From Litoditis marina (lineage: Eukaryota; Nematoda; Chromadorea; Rhabditida; Rhabditidae): 64,000 bases of DNA. Of this stretch, positions 1 through 12,900 are shown one piece after another. The notes beneath the pieces are model-generated. The model saw only the letters and a list, made by a program, of their open reading frames with translations. It was not told the DNA's origin and did no database searches. The first letter of the stretch is position 1, and every line of letters starts with the position of its first letter. The position numbers and the translations under genes are program-made. The stretch is from assembly GCA_964036275.1 (NCBI GenBank), contig OZ038433.1, positions 41,635,336 through 41,699,335 on the forward strand, written 5' to 3'.

Positions 1-639
1 GCGGGGCGGATTCTTTAATATAGTTTTTGGAGCCTCAACAAGAGAAAAAGTTTGGCACAAATTGGTAACAAAAGAAACGAGCTGAAAAAAGAAGAAGTAA
101 ATGAGTTCTGAACGAATGTTGTAATGGAATAATGAGCTACTGACCTTCCCTCCCTATCTCATTAGGAAGATGTAACTTGTGCGAATTGGAGAGAAATATG
201 ATTAGCGAAAAAGAATTGCCGCAAGCGTAATATTTAGAATACTCTGCAAGTCCTAATGTCTGAAAAAACATTTTCTCTTTTTGGAGGGAAGCCATAACTC
301 TATGCGCCACGTTCTTTGATCATAACTCACAATCTCTACAGTTATAAACTACAACGCAGATTTTTCACCAAACTTAGATTATTCATAAAAACCACAAAAC
401 CATAGAAGACGTATTTCTTTTATTTTACAAAATAATGGGAGGTCGAATATAGTTTGACCCTCTGAGGAGAACACATTATAATAGGACGTAGAATAGATAT
501 ATTTGTTAGACATCAAATCAAATAGCATCAGTTTGATTGTTGTAATGTGATAGGGGGTAGCTGAGAGGGGAGAGATAAATGGCAAAAAATCATGATGATT
601 CGGAGAAAAAGACAACAAGCAGGAAAGTATTAGATATGG

Positions 640-755
640 AAACAGGAAAAGACAGAGAGAACGAGAGAGAGAGTGAGAGAGATAGAGAGAAAGAGAGAGA
701 GGGGAGGGAGAGAGAGAGAGAGGGAGAGAGAAGAGGGAGAGAGATAATAAGAATC
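640..755. repeat. GA-rich purine tract
   Basis: Imperfect (GA)n / GAGAGG low-complexity sequence. Open frames through it encode only Arg/Glu strings on one strand and Leu/Ser strings on the other, and are artefacts of the repeat. Confidence 0.85.
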
Positions 756-2097
756 GAAAATAGGGGGAAGAAAACTAGACAGTGGGAGAGGGGTTGGACG
801 AGAAAATGATCCGACCGATGTGAGAGTTATAGGGTGTAGATCTGCATTTAGGTGCATCTAAGAGCAATATGTACCGAATGAAACGAGGGAAAAGACGTTG
901 GATGACATATTTTTTCGAACGTCCGCCTGGATCCGGCTAGGATGTGGCTTATTGGCTGACACTGATTTGAGCCATCCAGAAATAAGAAATAATTGAGAAA
1001 AACTAATTGAATTAGTAGCCCAAACATTGATAGGCGTGGTAGCCATTCCCGGGAATAGCAAAAGCTGAACAAAATATATATCGCCGGGTTACGCGATCTC
1101 TGGTAGGTTATGAGAACACTCTCACATACCGAGAAGGTTCACCTCACTGACCTCACTAACATTTTCATGTTATGGTTTCTCATTAAGGACTACACATTCA
1201 AACTCTTCTGAGATTGGTTGTATTTGTTTAAACCGAAAATAAAAGAATGCACTAGAACATGCCGAGGTTCATGGGTGCGTATTTAGTAATTACAAAATAA
1301 AATGTTGCTTCGAATAATCAGAGTAATAGTAACGTTGTTTAGTAACGTTGTTTCCGTGTCTCATCACTTTTAAGTAATTGGAAATTCGAAAAATTGGGTA
1401 ATCATATTGTAGTAGTCTCAGTAAGGACTGAACGAGACTATGAGAGACTATTCCGAGCACTATTCAATGAAGCTTTGTAATGTAAGCAATATTGCAATTA
1501 GTTCGTTCAAACAATAATTTTTTATTTCTACTGATTTTGAAATAAGTTGAGGAAAGGAAACGGACTCAAAATGATTATGGAAGGTGTGTTCGAAAATGTG
1601 TTCATTCATGTGACAGAAATGGGAGTTTTTGCGGATTATGTTCAACTAGTTGGATGGATTATTTGTTGTGCAAGTGCACGGAGTTTTCGCCCAATTGGGT
1701 TCAGCACAAACAGTAAACGAGTTCAACGCGCATGTATGTGTTATAAAACACTATCGAGGACTAAATCTCTGAATTTTGATTAGCTAATTCTGACACTGTT
1801 TCTTTGCGGTCTGAAGGATGGCCCTTCTCCGTTTAAACAGCACAATGAAGCACAAAGCTCAAATTGTCGCAGAAAACGAAATAAAGAATAATACAAGAAG
1901 CAAGAAGTTTAACAAAACACAATGTGATACTATGTGTCGAGTACATGAATGTGTTGAATAAATATTGAAACATATAGTGTGTTACAAGCATTCAGTAGCA
2001 ATAAGTGATTTTCCTGCTGAGACTCCACCACATTCAAAGAATGTTTTTACACAAACGCTTACTCTGTCAAAACATTTTCGAGCACATTGTGTAGTAG

Positions 2098-2166
2098 GGA
2101 CTCAATGGAATCGAACCTGCGAGCGAAATATTTGTAGCAGCGACCTAACCACTGCACTATTATGCA
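2098..2166 (-). repeat. tRNA-like (SINE-type) fragment
   Basis: Read on the minus strand there is an A-box-like GTGCAGTGGTTAGG followed about 30 bases later by a B-box GGTTCGATTCC, the layout of an internal RNA polymerase III promoter. The acceptor and T stems pair poorly, so a working tRNA is unlikely. A tRNA-derived SINE relic is more likely. Similar sequences occur near 38,655 and 39,212. Confidence 0.5.
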
Positions 2167-2243
2167 CATAAGCGGCAAGTTTTGGAATCGAAGACATGTA
2201 TGCGTACACAGCGAAAAGTAAGATACCCTCCCTCCTTTCCGTT

Positions 2244-2359
2244 GGTGACGACCAGAGTGCGTAGCAATCTTTCCAATCTCATGAGAAGTTCATATGGGTT
2301 TCTCATAGGATATAGCTCATGAGCTATTCATAAGATTTTTGAGCGATTGCTACGCCGCC
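2244..2359. repeat. CATGAG-rich TIR element, copy 1
   Basis: The ends are inverted: GCGTAGCAATC near the left end and GATTGCTACGC near the right. The interior repeats CTCATGAG-type palindromes. Two longer relatives are at 59,993-60,174 and 63,050-63,239, so this is a dispersed family. Confidence 0.6.
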
Positions 2360-3875
2360 AAGTATGAAACCAGACCAATGAGAGCTATTTAACTTGGAAC
2401 ACTCATTGAGAGACCAGAAAACAAGTTCGTGATTGAATTCAGTGGTCCTAATGGTACGTCTGACAAATAAATACTCCTCTAGGGAATACGAGAGGATGAA
2501 CTGTTCCATGCGTTCCAGAAGATAACCTGACTGATTGAAACTTCCAAAATATATTGGTTTTTTCATTGCCACCGAGACTTGTTGACATCGTGCGAAGATT
2601 TTCGAATGACAATTTATCAGAGCAAAAATAGAATTTGAGAAACGTTTTTTCCATTCACTTTTTCTAATAATAAAGCTTTAACACAGTGTTCGCACATGGT
2701 GAAAACCGCCAAATAATAAATTGGCGGTAACAATACTATTTAGTACTTCCTACCCAGAACTAACGAAGACAGAAACCGAATTTGGACATGAACCGTTGTT
2801 TGTGGGTGTCTGATCGTTTCAACCACGGCTTCAATCTTTTTCTTACAGTTCTGCTGGACAAAATTTTTCGTATTTCTTGGTACACCACCTCCTAATGAGC
2901 TTTTTCGTGTTGGTGTGAGAAACCAAACTTTCTAGTGCATGCGTTTACCTCGCATGTCAGCTTTAAAAACGACTTTCTCGAAAACATTTTTTCTGCAAAA
3001 TACTGTCGGAACATGAGCAAATGTGCATTGATGTGTGGATTGATTTTAAATACACAACTCGCGTCGTCACGTATTTTAATTGGCGATTATAAATATAGCT
3101 CGCGTGGGTTACAATTAGCACACCTTTTACTGCATCCTCTATAGTGAATGAATTCAATAGATAGGGATTTTCACCAAAAATTAACAAAATTAAATTTACC
3201 TTGACAAGGAAGCTATTTTACAGTTAAAATGACCACTAGTTCAGCAGATAGAAAAGATATAGCCGTTGTCAACAATTTCATAACCATTCCCATTTGAAAT
3301 ACCTTATGAGAAAGATTGAGAAAAACAGCAGAATAGAAACGAGAACTATTGAAACAAATTGCGATATAACACTGACATTGCGAAAACGGTCTTTGAGTTT
3401 CATTGGCACGTTTTCGAAGCTGTTTTTCCATAAAACGTTTCTCATTCTGCTGGTCTTATTGCGAATAAAACCAGGTGAGACCCAAATTTGAAAAAAAAAA
3501 GTTACTTACCTGAGAATGCATTCTATTGTGCGACAGCTAGCCAGCAGAGCAGAATTGTGCGATTGGGACATGATCTGGCCCAATTCGAAATGGTTCTTCA
3601 TGCTGAAATACAAGACATCTCATACTTCGCTGTCATCAAAAGTTGTATTATTTTGAATTTGACGGAGAATATTCAAATCGTTTTTTTCCCTAAACTATGG
3701 TCGTCATATAGAAAAAAAACTCCGGATAAAGGTCATTATCATGTTATGTTATGCGGACAGAAATAGGTTGCTGGATGTTACGGTGTATAGATCTGAGCGC
3801 GAGAACGAAAATCACTATACAGAAAACGGTAACACCACTTAATCAGAGTACGTTATTTAAGTGCGCACTAGCGTA

Positions 3876-4156
3876 TGTTAGAGCATCCTGGCGTCTTCAT
3901 CCGATCCTGCGTCTCTCGCTTTGCGCACTATTTCGAGACAATCTTCCTGATACTATATGTAAAACGTAGTGGGACATTGGGCGAAGAAATGAATAAATGT
4001 TCAGTGAAACCATTATCAGAAAATAGTTTGACTGTCAGATCTCAATTTATGTCTTCCCAAACATACGTTTTGTTTCCTCTGCTCTTACATCGCACCGGGA
4101 TACAAATGTCGCAAAATAATGCGAAAAAACGAGAGACGCAGGATGGGATCGAGATG
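3876..4156. repeat. Inverted-repeat element with CCTGCGTCTCTCG arms
   Basis: The left arm, near 3,905 (GATCCTGCGTCTCTCG), is inverted near 4,130 (CGAGAGACGCAGGATGGGATC). A related half copy lies at 60,180-60,250. The 152-codon open frame crossing this region is therefore probably repeat sequence rather than a gene. Confidence 0.5.
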
Positions 4157-4865
4157 TCAGAACATTTCGACATTCGTTATCAAAAAGGGATTCAGCCTGC
4201 GATAGTTTTTAAGAGTCTGCAACTGCAAAATAGAGTGATTGTCTGGATTTTATGCATTCAATTTATGCAAGTCATCTTCTCAGGGAAAACAGAAAAAATG
4301 CTATTAGTTCAAACAAATTATTGCGCCGGATGAAAAACAACGCCCTAATTGTACTCATCCCACATATGTATAATAATTCAAACAACTAAATCCCAATGAG
4401 AACAATACGAATATGTCTAATAGAGTACTGCAAGTGGACTCGCTGATATAGGGTCACTGAAACAACTCAGGAATGTAAATCGTTCAACAGTACTCTTACG
4501 AAAAGAAAATTACATTTAACAAGTTTCTGCATCTCAATAGACAGACATGCAAAAAAAGAACAGTTAAACAGATGAAATGAGAATAATGAATGTAATTATG
4601 TACATTACACATTAGTTGAATAATTTGTCAGGTTGAAAGTTACATAATTTTGGTCTCCAAGCCTTATGGTATGACGTTTTGTGATAAGTTAGTGTACGAC
4701 TATTTTCGAACACACCATCATGCTAGGGTAACGAAGCGAGAGTGGGAAGGGAGGGAACACGATTTGCTGCTCACGCGCCTCTCGTATCATGTTTATCCCA
4801 ATACACAAAAACAATCACGCTTGATTGCTTCTGTAAGTGAATAGTATTTCCCCTTGTACAGGAAT

Positions 4866-4879
4866 GGGGGGGGGGGGGG
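4866..4879. repeat. Poly-G run (14 G)
   Basis: Uninterrupted G homopolymer. Four other G or C runs of 12-24 bases are at 11,654, 21,846, 27,712 and 37,676. Confidence 0.95.
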
Positions 4880-5369
4880 TTGTATTCTGTATTAATGATC
4901 ACGTAAACTTCGTCAGAGGCCATAGACACTATCAATATAAATTTCGAATGAAAAGGAACTTGAAAAAAGATAGAAAATCAAATTGTTCCTGATTAGATGT
5001 GGAATTTCAGACACTTCTACTATTCCACACGTGTACCATGCTCCTTTATTCACATTGTTCTTCTTTTATCATTTGTATTTCAACTAAACTACTAAACACA
5101 CCTCCACTGACTTTTTCAGATGAGCAAATGAAACTATGACACACCGGAAGTAACCACGGCCAAGTATCCGCTCGGGTATTCATCGATATGACTGTGTTTG
5201 TTTTTGTTCAGGAATGTACAAATTTCCATTGCAAGTGTTATGAATTCATGGTGTTTTGAGTGTTTGACGTGTGTTTTTGCGCATCGAAGAAGTCACACGA
5301 CGGAATTAGACTGAGGCTGATAGGAAATAAAATACTCTGAACACATCGTTTCTTAAACATTGATCTACT

Positions 5370-5905
5370 AGTCAATTGCACAGTCACGTAAACACAGCAG
5401 AACTCAGAAACGTGCAATTACAAAGTGCACAATGTATCATTAGAATTCTAACTTCACGTGACTGCTCAATTTATCCCTAGTTCCTTAAAGTGTTGTAATT
5501 CAGGTAAGGAACGGCTGCTATAAATATTATCATTCCATCGAGTACATAAAATACTCACTGAAACGCGACACGCATCAGCGATGGGGCTGTGTTTCGTTGC
5601 ACATGAAGGAACGATATTAGTAGATTATACAGGATTTATTGATATATGATATTTATTATGATCACTACTAATCAACTAGTCAGAGTTGGAAACTTCACGA
5701 AAAACATCTTGATAGTTAATGATCAGTGATTATAATGTGTTTCACCAGTTTTATATGAATACGCTTTCAAACAAGTTATATACTAGAAGTAGAATAAATA
5801 GTCACGTAAATTTACCACTCTAATGAAGAATTGTGCACTTTGTCAATGCACGTTTCTGAGTTATGCTGTGTTTAACATGTTCCACGTGACTGTGCAATTG
5901 ACTAA
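5370..5905. mobile_element. TIR element (CACGTGACTG family), full copy
   Basis: The left terminus TAGTCAATTGCACAGTCACG is matched in inverse by CGTGACTGTGCAATTGACTA at the right end. The similarity continues inward (AACACAGCAGAACTCAG versus CTGAGTTATGCTGTGTT). There is no coding capacity, so it is a non-autonomous DNA transposon. A partial copy lies at 42,672-42,776. Confidence 0.75.
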
Positions 5906-6050
5906 CAGAATATTTGTGGTTATATGTAATATACAAGTACCTCAATGAAACTCATCAATATCAAAATTATTTCTCAAAAAACTGAACTGCAATTGCAGAG
6001 ACAGTAGAGCAACAACTTCATTCTCAGAATAGATAAAAAAAACTACTCGA

Positions 6051-6322
6051 GTAGGGTTGTTAATCGAGTTCAAAGAGGTTTCGAGTTTTCGAGTTTTGGG
6101 AATTTCGAGTTTTCGAGTTTTCGAGTTTTCGAATTTTGGAAAATTTCGAGTTTTCGAGTTTTCGAGTTTTCGCGTTTTTGGAAAATTTCGAGTTTTCGAG
6201 TTTTCGAGTTTTCGAGTTTTGAGAAATTTCGAGTTTTCGAGTTTCGAGTTCGACTCAACTCGAAAATTTTCGAGTTTTTTCGAGTCGAGTCGAGTTTCGA
6301 GTTCGACTTTAACAACCCTATA
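6051..6322. mobile_element. TTTTCGAG octamer-core element, copy 1
   Basis: The termini TAGGGTTGTTAATCGAGTT and CTTTAACAACCCTA are inverted. Between them is an array of GAGTTTTC octamers interrupted at intervals by GGAAATTTC-like spacers, then a TCGAGTCGAGT tail. Three relatives in the window have far fewer octamers. Long open frames on both strands here are repeat artefacts. Confidence 0.8.
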
Positions 6323-7232
6323 CTCGACGTTTACCAAGTTGTAGCATGGTATGACGTGATTGAACGGAATAATTCACTAGATGGAGCCAAAATAAGTTGG
6401 GAACCCGAAAACATGTTCAGTTGAGCCTTGTTTTGGGTTGGACAATTCTCACGAAGATCTGCTCGCCGGGCAAAGGGCACAGTTGTGGGCGAGTAAATTA
6501 TTCTAATTCAAAAACAGCAGTTATTCTGGTCCAAACATTAAAATTCCCCAACGGAAAACTTTATTTCTGTTTTATACAGGGAATAGTAGAAGCTATGATA
6601 ATATCATACAACTAATCTTTGGTAAAAGGCTGCGCAAACTTTCGTTTTGCGCACATTTGCTATGAATGAAGCGCGGGAAAGTAGGTCATGCGGGTTATCT
6701 GATAAGGAAGTTCACTGGCAACGAAGAATTCGGAGGCAGTATTCAACTGTGCCACCTGCGTCTCCTTAAATATACGCTCTCTACTCAAGTCTCCAGGATG
6801 CAACATGCAATTCCCGAACAATAGTTCACAAGGATAGGAGCGAGGTGCCGGGATAATCTTACGTACTCAAAATACTGATGGAAACTCGGCTGAAGACGCA
6901 GTGATGTGACTATTACTCAACTAGGAACAAGAATAAGAATATTTGTTGAGCGGTAATTCGAAATGTAGAAAAAAGACACGAATAAATGCAATTAGCAAGA
7001 GGGTGCGAGTAGGAAGTAGGAGTAGTGTAATACCCGGTTAGCTCTCGTTTCACTGGCTGCACTTGCGTTGCACTCACGTTTGATATTTAAACTATAAACG
7101 TACACAAAATGAGTAGGATTATTTATCTTGTTGTGGAAATGTAGTTTGAACCCGGACTAGCCGTAATATGTACAAAAATATTAGTTTCGCGTCAAGATCA
7201 GCGAAAACGAATCGACAAATATTTCCCATGAA

Positions 7233-7739
7233 TTAAAACCGAACAGGAGGACAACAACTTAAAAATATCGAGTTCTCACCACTCGTTGCATAATATGTGC
7301 CGATTGTTGATCTATGAGTATTGTTGTGAAAGAATGCAGTAAAAATGTCAAGTGCTTGAGAACTACCGATAACGTAATGACGTAACACATTACAATAGCA
7401 AGCATAGTTCGCAGCGTGGAGGCCAACAACTAAAGTCAGTAAAGAAGGCCGTTTACAGAAACACGCGGCATCCAGATCCCACCCTGTGTCTCTTATAAGT
7501 CTTTCTTTAGATATGAGAGAAAGGCAGGGAAATAGGGTATTTGGAAATGTACGCAGGTTGGAAATAGCTCTGGGAGACCTGCCTACAAACAGCCTCCGCA
7601 GAAAGTATGTGTGCCTTTTGCGTAAAAGAGAAATTTGAGTTTTTGCCTGACTGTTGTTTTCTACTAGTTTAATCAGAAATATAATTACCATAAGAAAAAA
7701 ATTTTTTTGTTCGTTTCTGCATTCAACACAACAGAACAC
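7233..7739 (-). other. 168-codon open frame, unknown
   Basis: This is the longest open frame in the first 9 kb. I recognise no domain in it. A donor-like AGTG|GTGAGA lies inside the frame near 7,277, which would fit an exon, but I could not find partner exons upstream or downstream. A frame this long may also arise by chance in 64 kb of such sequence. The stretch His-Arg-Ser-Thr-Ile-Gly-Thr-Tyr-Tyr near its end is the most protein-like part. Treat it as unproven. Confidence 0.15.
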
Positions 7740-9982
7740 AATAGGACTTTTTCATATTAATATGAGCAAGAAGATTTTGCCAAACTGCCTAATGAAAACA
7801 TCGTGAAAAAGAGTGAATATCAGTTCACGTTAGTAGTCCCGAGAATACACTGAAAACGGATGTAGACTAATATTTCTCTTCTTTTTCTTCTTATCTCTCT
7901 AATTAGAAACATTTCGCGGAACACTAGTCGCGCCTTCGCTAATTTTCCCAGAAATGAATTAAGTTTCGCCAAATTAGGAACATCAGTAAAGTTACTACTG
8001 TTTGAATTCAGTGATTTCTGAGCTAGGTTAACATTTAGTGTATGAAACTAGTTCGATCCCTAGAAGAAGAGCCAATTTCAGGCCCAACTGAATCATTAGT
8101 TCAGGAAATTTATAAAACGATTTTGAGAAGTACCTTTCACATGGCTTCCTAATACCATGTTAAAGTCTTGATGACAAAAAAATTGTATTTGTTTATTCTT
8201 AATATAACACTAAATTGCGTATGGCCGGGGATTGTTTCAGCAAACGTTTCTCGGGATATGACAAAAAGGAAAACGAACCCCTTTTTGTGTAATCTTCTTT
8301 TTAAAGATGAGTGGCATTCCTTTTCTCGAGGGAGTTCATTATCGCCACCAAAACACACCTCGCACAGAGTTCGCGAAAATGGAACAGAGGGATCCTATCC
8401 TAAGTGAGGTTGTGGGAAATTTACTAAACTTTTGTTGATGCTGAGTCTCTCTAATACATATACTGCACATCAAACTACACACACGGCATGTTATTTCTCA
8501 TTTACAGTGTACAAATGCGATGGAAATTACAAATATTCTTCCGTAGTTGAATAATTAATGATTTTAAAAAGATCCCATTCTGGTTGTTTCTACATATGGA
8601 TAATTATAATGACATGAAAAGTTATAGAATCGAAACGAAAACTTCAAGTTCTCATGATTATAATTTAGTGTTCTTCAGTATTGGCTTTTCAACTTCATGA
8701 CAGCGAATGACTATTCAAAAAGCTGGATGGAAACAGAATAATCTGAGTGAAACGACGCTTAATCCGGTGAAAGTGGAATAGATCCAAAAATGTAGTCAAA
8801 GCAATTTCGTTGGGAGCGATCAGCTTGCATCCGCGGTTTTATCACCATCTAAATTGACTGCGTAATTCCGAGAATTTCCAGCAGAGATCTGCGTTTGTCA
8901 GAGTAGTTAGAATGAGAATCACCCCCCTTTAATGAGATGTCGAACTATAAGGTCCGCATAGGCTGGTGTGAAAGCTCATGCAGGCCTATCACTACCTTCT
9001 ACGGACACTCCTTCTACAGTAGATATCGATATTTCGTAGTTGTGATATGATGTAGTGTAGAGGGAAAACAGACAAAAAAGTCAGTACACAAATTATCATA
9101 GTGTTATTCATATTAATGATCTCCTATCCGAACTACGCAGTGAACGTATAACTTTACACCGATTGTATTATATAAAAACATGGAACTTCAGGTAAATAGT
9201 TCTCTTACTTTTTGTTGGAAGGTAGAAAAATCGAACACAGAAACCTGTGAATAGTCCAAGAACTTTGCCACCATTAAAGCATCCGGGAACTTCATATCTT
9301 ACTGTCATAGCGCTTGGAATAGACTAAATGTGAAAAATGTCTTCCGCGATACCTTTTCAATTCATTCCCTTTTTATTAATTTCATTTTCGACCAATGTTA
9401 ATGAGAGACCCAGAATAGAATGCTCATTTTGAATAGAAAAAGTTGACGACAGTGAATTCTGTTGCTTTGCGGCAATTTTTAGAGCACATCAGTCGTTTAC
9501 GTGGTATTGAGATCTTGCCCTAACGTTAAGGAAATCAGCGAATCAGTTAATCTGTTCCTGCTTTCTGTCATGTACAGAACAATTCACCACTTCAAGTAAC
9601 GCAGTTCTCCAAGAAAAACATGTATAATCCTCACGTATATTGCCAAACCGTTTAGGTAATTACGTTTGCAACGTTTTCCAAGCACCGACAGATAACATAA
9701 TTATCGATATAAAATGTTTATTTTTTGTAATTTGTTGAGAAATTTATTTATTTTGAAACAAAATGACTCTGCTTTCCATTCAGTTTACCGTTAAATCATT
9801 CCCGAATAAGACTCGAGCCAGCCGCATTATCCATGTAACCCTCCACTTGTTTTATTTGCTATGTAATTAGGTAGCGCATATGCGAGAGAGTGTACGTTTC
9901 GAGAGGGCGCCGACGAAAGAGACAGGTGTCTGAGCCAACTTTCGCACGGTATTAGATACACACTAAATCAGTCTCGGGAGCA

Positions 9983-12900
9983 ATGGCTTTCAGTATTGCC
10001 GCCCTATTGCATAGTCCTTGTCCGGAAAATATATCTACCGTAACCCGTGCCGCCAACGAACCACTACTTCTCACTGGGGACCACTCCGGACATAACTGGG
10101 ATAGACATGATGATCAACTTGAGGTCAGAGGTCAATTTGGTTTCAACAACGGAGACCAGGATAGGGTTCCAAAAGGTGAGCGAATGCATGTTAAGACAGA
10201 ATTTATCCAGCAATACTGAATCAAGATTAGTTAGTACGCGTAGAAAGAATAGCAGCCATACACTAGGAATGAGACAAAGAGAGGCATATAGACATGAATG
10301 TATGTGAATATGTTGGAGGAGAGATAGAGAGAGAGGGGGAGAGATGGAGAAAGGGAATAAGAGATAGAGAGAGGAGAGAGAGAGAGAGAAAGATAGAGAG
10401 AGGAGAGTGAGAGAGAAAGATAGAGGATGCGAGAATGCACCGAAATACATAGCTGATAACCTACCAAACGTAAGAAGAATCCTCAAACATAATGTTTTAA
10501 CCTGATTTTCTCTTTACAGATCAGTGCTCACCACCAATCGGTGATTTGGCCGCGAAGCATCTGGCAATGTATGCGATAGCAAATGAGATGAAGTCGCCCA
10601 CTCTACTCGAACTACAAATGATACTCGGAATGGGAGGTAGGCGCCAGTTTCGGACAAAGAAAATGTTTCCGGGAACTGGGAAGAGTGCCAATTGACTGGA
10701 GTTGTCTCAGTTGTCACGTGGCATACAAGGGTCGTATTCCGAGCCCAACTTGAAGTTTTCGAGGAAGCACAATCAAAAGCTCTAGTTGAATTTTGAATCA
10801 CATGATCCTACACTCTATGGTATGCAGTTTAACTCACTCTTAGTTTTTTATAGCAAACGTCGACTAAGGAATGTTATCGTATATGACGTGAAACGATATA
10901 TGTAGTTACAAATAGGTGTAGATAAAACCGTTCTACCAGTCTTGTGCGTGTTTTAACAGCCCCCTTCCCTGCTGTGAAAATGGGTGCAACATAAATTATC
11001 GGAGTTAAAGGAACCGTACCTCTTTAATTTGATGATTTAAGTTATCAGTGGACATATGGGGACGAAAAATGGACAAAACAGTCAGAATTAGTGAAAATTC
11101 CGCAACTTGGGTCGTTTTTGAGCAAATTTGAGTACGGCCACAGCGCGGAAGCCACTGCACGTACCTATTTTCATGGAGACGCGCACACATTGTCCGCAAA
11201 ATGTTCGTGAAACGTATCATAAGTTCAATCACGTAACAACTGACATATTTAAAAGTGTTTAAGTTATCTATGCCTCTCTTTGGTTTAATTAAGAGTGAAG
11301 TTGTAGGTGTATTAAAACCGAATTCATCTTTTGACCAAAAGTTTTGCGATACAGTAACTCTTAAGATAGTGTGGCTCATAAAAGGCTTGGTTCTCGACTG
11401 ATTTCCATTTTTCTTTTTTTGTATACTAGTGAGGGACCATCAGTACACTATCAAAACAGTATCTTGAGACTTCATGTTTTTTATTCGATCCAAATTATAG
11501 AGAAACGGTCCCTTTAAACAGGCTAATGAAGATAAGTTCACATGGGCTGACGATTAGGCCTGTATTATATGCGGCATTTCAGGTAGTTTTCAAAAGATAA
11601 AGGTTCTGGGAAAAACAGAATGCAGGAAAGAGAAAGTAGTCCGGTAGTTTCGTCCCCCCCCCCCCCCCTTGACTGGTAAACTTGTCCAATCACATAAGCG
11701 AAGCCCGGAACTTCTAATTAGGCATTTTCATTTTCGCTCTTCTGCAACTTGAATGCAAGTCTGCAAAAGTTTTGAGAATGTTAAATGAGTTCTGGCTTGG
11801 AATAGCAAGAACAGGGAAACTAAAGACTCGAGTCATTTGTATTTGTGTACACTCGTTAATGAGATTCTCGTTGAATAATCACATTGAAAAGATGAAGGAT
11901 GTGCGAATTGACAATATTACATTTACCGTTCATATATTAATTAAATCTACGCTGAATGGAACAGAATTAATAATTGAAACACCTGGAGACCATTGAGGCC
12001 TTAGACAGTATCAAACAGTCTAGAGTCTAGAGACCTTATGCATGAAACATCCCGCGCCGGGTTGGGATGCTATCCCGAGCTCGATTCGGCTCGGGCCAAT
12101 TGAGGTCGGGATAACATCCCAACCCGGTCCGAGATGTTTCATGCATACGGTCATAGGTCTGTGCACGCTTTCTCCTCGAGCTCGCTACAAATGTGGGTGG
12201 GAGTTGTCTGAGGACAATATATTGTTGTATTTTCCCTCATTATCTCTTTCCAGTTCGAAAACACGACTATCGTAGATCGCGAAAATCCATCGGAGAAAGA
12301 AAACCCCGACAGGCGTACTCAAATCGCCAGCTGGAGCAGCTAGAGGCGGAGTTCCAGGTAATGATGAAAGAAAAAGTTATCTTAGAACTGAAGTACTAGA
12401 AAGAAAAAATGAGTGAAAAGTATTGCGTTTAAGAGGGAGTGTTGTAAGCATGACTTTACTGAAATGTCAGAGCACCTAGTTAGTTGAACACAGAGTATTG
12501 ATTACTAACTGGCCCTTGTTAGTTTACCTCTAATTTGTGACTGGAACTTAATGAGTTTGACAAGAAGGACTTGATGTTCGTCATCAATTACCCCATAATT
12601 ACCGAAGTCTAGCAGTCATTCGCTTCGAGACCGCAAGCAATTTACGAAATTTGCACGTTCACAACGACATGAGGATGGTAGGCCGCTCTGTACAGTGGTG
12701 TAGGATATATTCTTCAATTCCGGCACAAAGACAGGAAATGGTCAAATTGCTATGTGAGCCGAGCGGACGTTGATTATCTGCTCACAGATGAAAGGGAGTG
12801 TAGGTCAAAAAACGCAGGTCTGTAGACCGCTTACGAAAGCACGCCTTTCACCAAATTGCAAGTAACCGTACGTACGGCGGTTTGAGGGAGTTGTGAGCAG

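Larger units (their letters stand above)
1..9982. other. Gene-poor repeat-rich stretch
   Basis: I see no run of exons with coding character and matched splice phases in this stretch. It holds several dispersed inverted-repeat elements, listed separately, a purine-rich tract, a poly-G run and one 168-codon open frame of unknown status. The last ~100 bases before 9,983 are the probable 5' flank of the homeobox gene. A divergent or short gene could be missed. Confidence 0.5.

Noticed and set aside
579..857. Arg/Glu and Leu/Ser frames
   Set aside because: Produced by the GA-rich tract.
3875..4333. 152-codon open frame on the plus strand
   Set aside because: It runs through an inverted repeat that recurs at 60,180-60,250, and it has no recognisable domain.
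6057..6344. Overlapping open frames on both strands rich in Phe-Glu-Ser or Lys-Thr-Arg-Lys
   Set aside because: Produced by the TTTTCGAG octamer array.
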